Source: an uncultured Rikenellaceae bacterium (GTDB taxonomy: Bacteria; Bacteroidota; Bacteroidia; Bacteroidales; Rikenellaceae). Taken from it: 6,047 bases of DNA. The DNA lies in contig CAMQVM010000107.1 of NCBI GenBank assembly GCA_947038135.1, positions 1-6,047 on the forward strand. The letters run 5' to 3'. A program made the position numbers and the translations under genes. The notes under the pieces were generated by a model that searched no databases, was not told where the DNA came from, and saw only the letters and a list, made by a program, of their open reading frames with translations. The number at the start of each line of letters is the position of its first letter. Within the stretch, counting starts at the first letter, position 1. Below are positions 1 to 6,047 of this stretch, piece by piece.

Positions 1-8
1 GCTTGGTG

Positions 9-65
9 GCTCCCTTCGGGAGCTGGCTAATTCGCAAAACCGAGGTTTTGCGAATCAGCCTTTTT
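9..65 (+). terminator. Tandem hairpins with T-run: intrinsic terminator of an upstream gene
   Basis: Two hairpins lie end to end. The first pairs GCTCCC (9-14) with GGGAGC (18-23) around a TTC loop. The second pairs TTCGCAAAACC (31-41) perfectly with GGTTTTGCGAA (44-54). It is extended beyond a small internal bulge by GGCT (25-28) pairing with AGCC (57-60), and TTTTT (61-65) follows at once. A strong stem followed directly by a T-run is the standard rho-independent terminator layout for + strand transcription. The other strand shows no matching T-run, so it appears one-directional. The gene it serves is outside the window. The first hairpin could belong to the end of a structured RNA instead, but I recognise no such family. 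Confidence 0.8.
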
Positions 66-90
66 AGAGGTGGTGATAAGAATTTCCAAT

Positions 91-110
91 GATATAATAT
101 TAGTTATATC
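91..110. repeat. Short AT-rich inverted repeat in the upstream spacer
   Basis: GATATAA (91-97) is the reverse complement of TTATATC (104-110), with a 6-base spacer between them. The element lies about 85 bases upstream of the -7 box of the lipoprotein gene. A dyad of this size could be an operator. In sequence this rich in A and T, however, a 7-bp match can arise by chance, so function is not established. Confidence 0.3.
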
Positions 111-140
111 GTGCTTTAATGGCTATTTTGGCATAATTAT

Positions 141-168
141 AGAGATAAATAGTAATAAAAGAGATAAA
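141..168 (+). repeat. Direct repeat of AGAGATAAA
   Basis: AGAGATAAA occurs at 141-149 and again at 160-168. The copies are 19 bases apart, close to two helical turns, and sit just upstream of the promoter of the lipoprotein gene. Spacing by whole turns fits two protein-binding sites on one face of the DNA, but low-complexity AT-rich sequence could produce it by chance. Confidence 0.25.
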
Positions 169-176
169 ATGTATTT

Positions 177-202
177 TTTGAAATAAAAAAATAGTATCTT
201 TG
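177..202 (+). promoter_or_regulatory. Bacteroidota-type promoter for the S41 lipoprotein gene
   Basis: TATCTTTG at 195-202 matches the Bacteroidota -7 consensus TAnnTTTG exactly. A T-rich stretch ending in TTTG (177-180) is the only -33 candidate. Its gap to the -7 box is 14 bases, shorter than the roughly 19-21 usually described, so the -33 assignment is weak. Transcription starting a few bases after the -7 box would leave a leader of about 20 bases before the ATG at 231. That leader is AT-rich with no Shine-Dalgarno sequence, as is common in this phylum. Confidence 0.6.
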
Positions 203-230
203 TAGTCAATAACTTTATAACATACATACT

Positions 231-1979
231 ATGAAAAGAATAAACACATTACTTAGCACCATTTTACTTTTAATCGTATCTATTACTTATAGCTCTTGTG
301 AAAAGGAGCCAGTGAAGAAATATACGGGTGTGAGTCGTCAAACTTGGCTTGATGTAAATAATGCACCGTCAGGCTCATGTACAGTAACCTATGACTTTAT
401 AGCTGCCGATAATTGGGTTGTTACTAGCTCTGAAAATTGGTGTACCATCAATCCTTTGAGTGGTGTATCAGGCGCAAATCAAATAGTTGTAGTTTGTGAA
501 CGCAATCAAACTGCTGCTGCTCGAGTAGCTGTTATAACTATGACGGTAGGGAATAACTCTCCTGCCATATTTAAGGTGAATCAAGTACATGATGGTGAAG
601 AGGTACCAGGCGAGAACATTGGTGAGAATCAATGGATGTTTGATTATATGAAGAGCCATTATCTATGGAACGAGCCATTAAATAACGTAACACCCAATTA
701 TAACCTCCCTTACAAAAACTTTTTGAGTAGTATGCTTGATAGTGTCGCTCTGCAAGGTAATGTAAATAGAGATGATGGTAAGTGGATTAATGGACAGCGT
801 CAATATTACTATTCAAATGTAACTCGTGATTTCGTTTCACGCACAAGGCAGAGCAGACCAACTAAGAGTGGGTTTGGAATCTATGATGTAGTGTTTTCGA
901 AAAATCTAAACAATTCGGCAATAGCAAAAGCTAGTATATTAGGAGTTGTTCCAGGATCTCCTGCTGATATATTGAAGTTCAAGCGTGGAGATGTTATAGT
1001 GAAAGTTGATGGTAAAGATATACCATATACAAATGCAGGGATCAACAGTGTGTTTAATATTTTAGTGGTTAATCCATCTAACAGAGTCTCTGTTTCGATG
1101 GAAGAGGTCGTTAATGGACAGTACGTTATTAAGGATCCGCAAATATTAAATAAAACATCATATCAAGATAACCCTATATGGAAATATGAGGTTATATTAG
1201 ATAAGATAAATAATAAAAAGGTTGGCTATCTTGTTTATAGTGGGTTTGAGTATACATACGATGATGAGTTGCTTGAGGTGTTTCGTCAATTCAAAACTGA
1301 AGGTGTTGATGAGCTAGTACTCGACTTTAGATATAATAGTGGTGGGCACGTGATTTCAAGTCTTATTATCGGAACAGCTGTTGCTGGAGCTGATAATCAA
1401 GGAAAAACCTATCTGAAAACTACATATAATAAGTCACGGACAGAGACAGCAGGAATCTACCAAATTGGTAATGCAACAGTTCCAGGAAGTGAATATACCC
1501 CAATAGAAACAGCGTTGTCAAACTCTCTTGATAAAGTAAAAAGGGTATTTGTATTGGGTAAAGATAACACTGCATCTGCAAGTGAGCTAGTAATTAATGG
1601 GCTTAGAGGGCTTGATATACCCGTCTATTTAATAGGTCAAACTACCAATGGTAAAAATACAGGAATGGAGGGGCGAATCAAAACGAACGGGCAATATAAG
1701 TATGTTTTCTCTCCAATAACGTTTTATTCTGAAAATGCTAAAGGGTTTAAAGATTTTGGCAGTGGGTTTAAACCTGATGTTGAAATAGATGAATTTGCGT
1801 ATAAGATTAGCAACTTTGGCGACTATAATGAGTCTTTGCTGGGTGTTGCACTTGAGTGGATAGAAACTGGCTCAAAGCCTTCATCTTTTAGAAGTACACG
1901 TAGTGCTGTGCAAGATGTTAAGTCGCTAAAAGCTCCAAGACCAAGCAGCCATGGATCTGTTGTGCTTGAAAGATATTAA
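231..1979 (+). CDS. BACON-domain S41 family serine protease lipoprotein
   Basis: A complete 582-residue exported protease. Residues 1-23 form a lipoprotein signal peptide (basic MKR, hydrophobic core, lipobox ending at Cys23). The following Glu-Lys-Glu resembles the acidic/lysine surface-export signals of Bacteroidota, so outer-membrane surface display is plausible. Residues about 34-119 match a BACON domain (NW..TSSENW, NPLSG, ending VNQ). Residues about 131-200 resemble the Peptidase S41 N-terminal domain (QWMFDYMKSHYLW). A PDZ domain spans about 213-291 (GSPAD, then KRGDVIVKVDG). The S41 core spans about 318-520, with DFRYNSGG (365-372), TASASE (447-452) and NGK (473-475). By homology to tail-specific proteases, Ser449 and Lys475 form the catalytic dyad. 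The family cleaves proteins near C-termini or unfolded substrates; the substrate here is unknown. A Ser- and Arg/Lys-rich tail (547-582) follows the protease domain. The gene has its own promoter and a hairpin after it. The start is supported by the signal peptide beginning at once. Confidence 0.93.
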   Translation: MKRINTLLSTILLLIVSITYSSCEKEPVKKYTGVSRQTWLDVNNAPSGSCTVTYDFIAADNWVVTSSENWCTINPLSGVSGANQIVVVCERNQTAAARVAVITMTVGNNSPAIFKVNQVHDGEEVPGENIGENQWMFDYMKSHYLWNEPLNNVTPNYNLPYKNFLSSMLDSVALQGNVNRDDGKWINGQRQYYYSNVTRDFVSRTRQSRPTKSGFGIYDVVFSKNLNNSAIAKASILGVVPGSPADILKFKRGDVIVKVDGKDIPYTNAGINSVFNILVVNPSNRVSVSMEEVVNGQYVIKDPQILNKTSYQDNPIWKYEVILDKINNKKVGYLVYSGFEYTYDDELLEVFRQFKTEGVDELVLDFRYNSGGHVISSLIIGTAVAGADNQGKTYLKTTYNKSRTETAGIYQIGNATVPGSEYTPIETALSNSLDKVKRVFVLGKDNTASASELVINGLRGLDIPVYLIGQTTNGKNTGMEGRIKTNGQYKYVFSPITFYSENAKGFKDFGSGFKPDVEIDEFAYKISNFGDYNESLLGVALEWIETGSKPSSFRSTRSAVQDVKSLKAPRPSSHGSVVLERY

Positions 1980-1997
1980 GCTTATTTATGAGATTTT

Positions 1998-2060
1998 TAT
2001 AGATGTGAAATACGACTATTATATGTTTTAAGCATATCATAGTCGTATTTCACATTTATA
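1998..2060 (+). terminator. Long near-perfect hairpin between the protease gene and sbcDC
   Basis: Bases 1998-2025 pair with 2033-2060 around a 7-base loop (TTTTAAG). Of the 28 pairs only T2020/C2038 is a mismatch and G2002/T2056 a G-T pair. The stem starts 19 bases after the protease stop codon. A T-run (2068-2072) comes seven bases after the stem rather than directly against it, so this is not a textbook intrinsic terminator. Terminating the protease transcript or protecting its 3' end is still the simplest role. It separates that gene from sbcD, whose start codon is 77 bases further on. Confidence 0.65.
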
Positions 2061-2137
2061 TGATATCTTTTTAAAGTCAGGTTTTAGTGTGAAGATTACT
2101 GAAAACAGAGCTTTGCTACAACTTTAATAGAATAATT

Positions 2138-3325
2138 ATGAAACTACTACATACTGCCGATTGGCACTTAGGACAGGCATTTTTTGATTATAGCCGCAAA
2201 GATGAGCATGCGCTATTTTTAGCATGGCTTTGTAAGCAAATCACACTTCATGAGGTAGACTTATTGTTGATTGCTGGAGATATATTTGATACTCCAAACC
2301 CTTCTGCCGACTCGCAAACAACCTACTATTCATTCTTGCGAAAAGTGACTACCGAAAACCCTAATTTACAAATTATAGCAATTGCCGGAAATCATGATTC
2401 GGCAGCTCGACTAGAGGCGCCAAATCCTCTGTTAGAGGCAATGAACGTTACTGTGCGTGGTGTTATTAGGCGGACAGCAGATGGTGAAATAGATTTTAAA
2501 CATCTTATTATACCACTTGATAAGGGTGGCTGTTGCCTTGCTTTGCCATATCTTAGGCAGGGTGATTATCCTATTAGTGATACCTATGCAAGTGGTGTAC
2601 AAAAGATGTATAAAGAGCTATATGAGTGTGTTGAAGACAAATCGGCACCAGTAATTGCCTTGGGTCATATGCAGGCTTCTGGCTCTGAAATATCTGATGA
2701 TGATCACTCTGAGCGTTATATTTCGGGAGGCTTGGAGTCTATATCTCCCGAAGCTTTTTCGGTGGGGATAGCCTATACAGCATTAGGTCACCTACATCGA
2801 GCTCAGCGAGTTTCAGGGCGTGAAAATGTACGCTATTCGGGTGCGCCACTACCAATGTCGTTTGCTGAAAAAAACAATAAGCAGGGTGTTACTCTAGTAA
2901 CAATAACTGATAAAGTAGATAAAATTGAGCGGCTTTTGTTTGATGCACCAGTAAAGTTAATTAGCCTACCTCAAAAGCCACAACTTTTGGCGGCGGTGCT
3001 TTCTGAAATTATGAATCTGCCCGATGGTGATATAAATCATCTTTCACCTTTTTTGGAGGTTAAGGTATTAATTAGTGAACCTGAACCATCTTTAAGAGTG
3101 CAGGTTGAGAGGGCGTTAGATGGCAAATCTGTAAGGCTTGCTAGGCTTAGGTCAGAGATGGAGCATACCCAAAGCGAGCAGAGGGTGGTTAGCTATGAAG
3201 AGTTACAAAAGATTAATCCATTAGATATGGCAACAGATATATTTAAGCGTAAATATGGTGGAGATGATCTGCCACCTACAATAAAGAATATGTTGCAAAG
3301 GGTAATAAACGAGGTTGAGCGATGA
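2138..3325 (+). CDS. sbcD: SbcD, Mre11-type nuclease subunit of the SbcCD complex
   Basis: A complete 395-residue cytoplasmic calcineurin-like metallophosphoesterase. With SbcC it forms an ATP-dependent double-strand exonuclease and single-strand endonuclease that cuts DNA hairpins, palindrome-derived cruciforms and protein-blocked ends. All phosphoesterase motifs are visible: ADWHLG (Asp8, His10), AGDIFD (Asp48), AGNHDS (Asn85, His86), GHMQASG (His177) and ALGHLHRAQ (His218, His220). These supply the two-metal (Mn) site, with His86 as the expected catalytic histidine. Residues from about 270 form the C-terminal capping region, ending in the SbcD family signature around SYEELQKINPLDMATDIFKR (352-371). 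The length is close to the roughly 400 of E. coli SbcD. The start is well placed, because MKLLHTADWH is the normal N-terminus of the family. No Shine-Dalgarno sequence is visible upstream. The stop codon overlaps the sbcC start by four bases. Confidence 0.97.
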   Translation: MKLLHTADWHLGQAFFDYSRKDEHALFLAWLCKQITLHEVDLLLIAGDIFDTPNPSADSQTTYYSFLRKVTTENPNLQIIAIAGNHDSAARLEAPNPLLEAMNVTVRGVIRRTADGEIDFKHLIIPLDKGGCCLALPYLRQGDYPISDTYASGVQKMYKELYECVEDKSAPVIALGHMQASGSEISDDDHSERYISGGLESISPEAFSVGIAYTALGHLHRAQRVSGRENVRYSGAPLPMSFAEKNNKQGVTLVTITDKVDKIERLLFDAPVKLISLPQKPQLLAAVLSEIMNLPDGDINHLSPFLEVKVLISEPEPSLRVQVERALDGKSVRLARLRSEMEHTQSEQRVVSYEELQKINPLDMATDIFKRKYGGDDLPPTIKNMLQRVINEVER

Positions 3326-6047
3326 AAATATTGAGAATTAAAGGCGCAAATCTTGCGTCGTTAGAGGGAGAGTTTGAGGTAGATTTTATGGCTGAGCCAC
3401 TTAGGTCGGCAGGTATATTTGCTATAACAGGCAGCACAGGTTCAGGGAAATCTACTCTGCTTGATGCTATCTGCTTGGCTCTTTATAATGATACCCCACG
3501 AATAAATAGGGTTAGAGATAAAGCTGATATCAAAGATGTTAAAAACTTGACTATTAAGCCAACAGATAGCCGCAACATTTTACGCCGTGGTGCATCTATG
3601 GGATACGCTCAAGTTGACTTTATATCGCTTTCGGGCGATACTATACGTGCTGTTTGGAGTGTCAGACGGTCTAAAGATCGTGCAGATGGGTCACTTCAAA
3701 AAGTTGCCTATAAAGTGTTTAATATCACCACTGATAGTGAATATCAAGGGGGCAAAACCCAGCTTTTAGCTACTGTATGTGAGCTTATAGGGTTGACTTT
3801 CGATCAATTTACACGTGCCGTTTTGCTGGCTCAAGGCGACTTTGCAACATTCTTAAAGGCAGAAAAAAACGAAAAGGCAGAGTTGCTAGAGAAGCTAACA
3901 GGTACTGATATCTACTCTCGCATATCTTCAAAGATATATGATAACACTAAAGTGGCAGATGCCGAGTTAGCTCTTGTTACAATGCAAATAGAGAATGTAG
4001 AGGTGTTAACTGAAGATCAGGTTGTTGAGCTTAGGTCAGAGTATGATGGCATTGTTGTAGATGTTGCAAAGCTAGGGGGTGAGGTTGATACTTTATCAAA
4101 AAAATGTGAGTGGGTTAATACCTACGAGAAGCTGACAGTTAGTTTATCTGGGGCTCAAAACGAGTTGTCTAAATGTAAAGAAGCTGTCTATGAAGCTACA
4201 TCTCGCTTTAGTTATGTAGGGCGTGTAGATAGTGTTCAGCAAATCAGAGATGATTTTAAGCAGCTATTAAATGATAAGAGTAAATTAAAGATAGATGAAA
4301 AAACAGTTGAAGACAAGCAGAAGTCCAATAGATCAAATAGTGCTCTTTTGCATGATGTGAACGAGGAGTTTAAACATGAGCAGGAGTCGCAAGATGTGCT
4401 TAATAAGCGTTGGCAAGAGCAAGAGCCGCAGGTTAAAGAGGCTCGTAAGCTAGACACGCAGCTTGAGGGGTTGTCTAATTCGATAAGTGAAAACGAGGCT
4501 GAGTTAACACAGGCTATTGATAAAAAACATACGTGTAATAGCGCTATTGCAGCTGCTGAAAAAGGTATTAAAGCTGCTAATGAGTCGCTAAATAATATAT
4601 CAAGCTGGTTTGAGAGTAATAAGCATTATGCCGATGTGGTCAGTAAAATAGATCTTATATTAGCGTATATTGATAACTGCAAGGTGACTAAAAAGCAGGT
4701 GGAAGATAGCAGAAAATCTCTTGAACGTTTTGAGAAGCTCTTGGCTACTGACACCAAACAGCTAGAGGAGCTAAAGGTTGAAGAGGCAAGGTTAAATGAT
4801 ATTCTACCTGCTGAAATAGCCTCTTTGCGTGCCAAGCTTGAAGATAACAAGCCTTGTATGGTGTGTGGTAGTGTCAATCATCCTATTGGTAATGTTATTG
4901 TTGATAGTGTTAAAGAGGAGCAGCTGAATAGAGATAAAAAAGTCGTTGCAACATTGATTGATACGCTTACTCTAAAAATTACTGATTATAATAATGATAT
5001 TTCAAGGTTAAAAGCAGAAGTTAAAGCCAATAAAGAGCAGTATGACATAAGCCTTAATAAGCTAACAGTGCTGCTTGATGTTATACCTGATTGGAACAAG
5101 AAATATAATAGCACTACAATGAAGCCAGAGTTGCAGAGTGTTGTACGGCAGTGGCTTTCTAATACTACCCAGCAGGCTGAATTAACCGACAAGCTCAATG
5201 TGTTGAATAAAGGGTTAGAGATGGACAATAAACGTTTTGTGGAGCTCTCGCAGGCATTAGGTGCTATTGAGGCTAAAAAGTCTGAGCTTTTAGTAGGTAA
5301 GCAAAATCTACAAGGTGCTCGTGACAAGCTGTTAGATGGGCAGCAGGCAGACGCAGTAGAAAACAGATATAAAAAAGAGCAGGCAGTAATCAGCGATAAA
5401 ATAACTTCGGTCGTTTCAAGGCGTGACTTATTGATAGTTAAGAATGAGAAGATAGCTGGTGTGATAGCTCAGTTAAGTAGTAATATAAGCACCTATACTG
5501 TTAATATAGCACGTTTAGAAGCTACGGTATCAAAGTGGTTATCTAACCGAAAAGATGGTCTTAATATAGAAGAGCTTACAGAGCTGTTATCAAAAGATAG
5601 TAGTTGGCTGGTTGCTGAGCGTAGCTATTTAGATAAGCTTATAAGTAATGAGCTGTCTGCTAATACAATATTAAAAGAGCGTCAAAGATTGGTTGATACA
5701 CACAATATGGCAGATATAATACCAGCAGACGAAGAGACAAAAGATCTGTTGTTAGTTTTGTTAGGAGCAAAAGAAGAGGAGCTTAAAAAGAGGTGTGAGC
5801 GACAAGCCGAGGTGACGGCGCTATTTGTGAGCCATGAAAAGGGGCAAGAGCGTATTAAAAAGTTTGAAGTGGAGCTAACTAAAAAGGGTAGTGTAGCCGA
5901 AAATTGGCAAAAGCTAAATGAGTTGTTTGGCTCGGCAGATGGAGCTAAATTTAAGGTTTTAGCACAGGGGTATACACTTGATGTGTTGTTAGGTTATGCA
6001 AATAAGCATCTGCACGATATATCTAAACGGTACAAGTTAGAGCGTGT
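3322..6047 (+). CDS. sbcC: SbcC, Rad50-type SMC ATPase subunit of SbcCD (3' end beyond the window)
   Basis: The frame is open from ATG at 3322 to the right edge: 908 complete codons with no stop. It encodes the ATPase and DNA-tethering subunit that controls the SbcD nuclease. The N-terminal ATPase lobe carries Walker A GSTGSGKST (residues 37-45), the family segment NILRRGA (85-91) and the Q-loop AQGDF (Gln171). It then runs into KNEKAELLEKLTGTDIY, typical of SbcC. From about 185 to 860 the protein is a charged, Glu/Lys-rich region expected to form an antiparallel coiled coil. This is interrupted by a zinc hook, Cys512-Met-Val-Cys515 followed by Gly-Ser, through which two SbcC molecules join by zinc. 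The returning C-terminal lobe begins at about 870 (GSADGAKFK, then GYTLDVLLGYANKHL). The window ends before the ABC signature and Walker B motifs. By comparison with E. coli SbcC (1048 residues), about 110-150 residues are missing. The ATGA overlap with sbcD implies translational coupling and balanced subunit production. Confidence 0.96.
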   Translation, partial: MKILRIKGANLASLEGEFEVDFMAEPLRSAGIFAITGSTGSGKSTLLDAICLALYNDTPRINRVRDKADIKDVKNLTIKPTDSRNILRRGASMGYAQVDFISLSGDTIRAVWSVRRSKDRADGSLQKVAYKVFNITTDSEYQGGKTQLLATVCELIGLTFDQFTRAVLLAQGDFATFLKAEKNEKAELLEKLTGTDIYSRISSKIYDNTKVADAELALVTMQIENVEVLTEDQVVELRSEYDGIVVDVAKLGGEVDTLSKKCEWVNTYEKLTVSLSGAQNELSKCKEAVYEATSRFSYVGRVDSVQQIRDDFKQLLNDKSKLKIDEKTVEDKQKSNRSNSALLHDVNEEFKHEQESQDVLNKRWQEQEPQVKEARKLDTQLEGLSNSISENEAELTQAIDKKHTCNSAIAAAEKGIKAANESLNNISSWFESNKHYADVVSKIDLILAYIDNCKVTKKQVEDSRKSLERFEKLLATDTKQLEELKVEEARLNDILPAEIASLRAKLEDNKPCMVCGSVNHPIGNVIVDSVKEEQLNRDKKVVATLIDTLTLKITDYNNDISRLKAEVKANKEQYDISLNKLTVLLDVIPDWNKKYNSTTMKPELQSVVRQWLSNTTQQAELTDKLNVLNKGLEMDNKRFVELSQALGAIEAKKSELLVGKQNLQGARDKLLDGQQADAVENRYKKEQAVISDKITSVVSRRDLLIVKNEKIAGVIAQLSSNISTYTVNIARLEATVSKWLSNRKDGLNIEELTELLSKDSSWLVAERSYLDKLISNELSANTILKERQRLVDTHNMADIIPADEETKDLLLVLLGAKEEELKKRCERQAEVTALFVSHEKGQERIKKFEVELTKKGSVAENWQKLNELFGSADGAKFKVLAQGYTLDVLLGYANKHLHDISKRYKLER

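Noticed and set aside
1..30. A possible end of an upstream reading frame stopping at TAA 28-30
   Set aside because: The ten codons lie inside the first hairpin and the base of the terminator, and nothing in them is recognisable as protein.
468..659. Minus-strand frame of 63 codons
   Set aside because: It lies antisense inside the protease gene, over its BACON domain, with no recognisable domain or promoter.
2064..2115. Promoter candidates for sbcD: TATCTTTT (2064-2071) and GAGCTTTG (2108-2115)
   Set aside because: The first lacks the final G of TAnnTTTG and would give a long leader. The second lacks the TA. Neither has a convincing -33 element, so I do not assign a promoter, though one probably lies in 2061-2137.
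3413..3420. TATATTTG, matching the Bacteroidota -7 consensus, inside sbcC
   Set aside because: It encodes part of the conserved GIFAI strand before Walker A, and no gene start follows it.
3587..3769. Plus-strand frame of 60 codons
   Set aside because: It lies out of frame inside the conserved N-terminal ATPase lobe of sbcC, which is clearly the coding frame there.
3145..4041. A 13-base repeat, GCTTAGGTCAGAG, at 3145-3157 (sbcD) and 4029-4041 (sbcC)
   Set aside because: Both copies are in frame and encode Leu-Arg-Ser-Glu. Two short copies in coding sequence fit chance and shared codon preference, with no array or flanking structure.
4236..5327. Three minus-strand frames (4236-4457, 4626-4877, 4986-5327)
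   Set aside because: Their Ser/Leu-rich, low-complexity products are what the reverse strand of Glu/Lys-rich coiled-coil codons gives. The sbcC frame runs unbroken across all of them.

Overview
The window comes from an AT-rich genome of the phylum Bacteroidota, probably the order Bacteroidales. Four features point there: a lipoprotein with an N-terminal BACON domain, a promoter -7 element of the TAnnTTTG type (TATCTTTG) just upstream of it, start codons without a Shine-Dalgarno sequence, and coding sequence rich in AT. I cannot fix the genus.

Layout, all on the + strand. Positions 1-65 hold two tandem hairpins, the second followed by a T-run. They look like the intrinsic terminator of a gene lying left of the window. 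An AT-rich spacer with a short inverted repeat and a 9-base direct repeat leads into the promoter. Positions 231-1979 encode a complete 582-residue lipoprotein: lipobox, BACON domain, S41 N-terminal domain, PDZ domain, and an S41 (C-terminal processing/tail-specific) Ser-Lys protease domain. A long 63-nt hairpin follows (1998-2060). Next come sbcD (2138-3325, complete) and sbcC (3322 to the right edge, incomplete). These two overlap by four bases (ATGA), so they form a translationally coupled sbcDC operon.

SbcD is the Mre11-type nuclease subunit and SbcC the Rad50-type SMC ATPase. Together they form the complex that opens DNA hairpins and protein-blocked ends during repair. The protease is a separate transcription unit that acts outside the cytoplasm, and I see no functional link between it and sbcDC.

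This is mostly an ordinary housekeeping region. I found no CRISPR array, mobile element, tRNA, rRNA, or undescribed multi-gene system. The point most worth a second look is the near-perfect 28-bp inverted repeat just upstream of the operon for a hairpin nuclease, although a terminator is the simplest reading of it.
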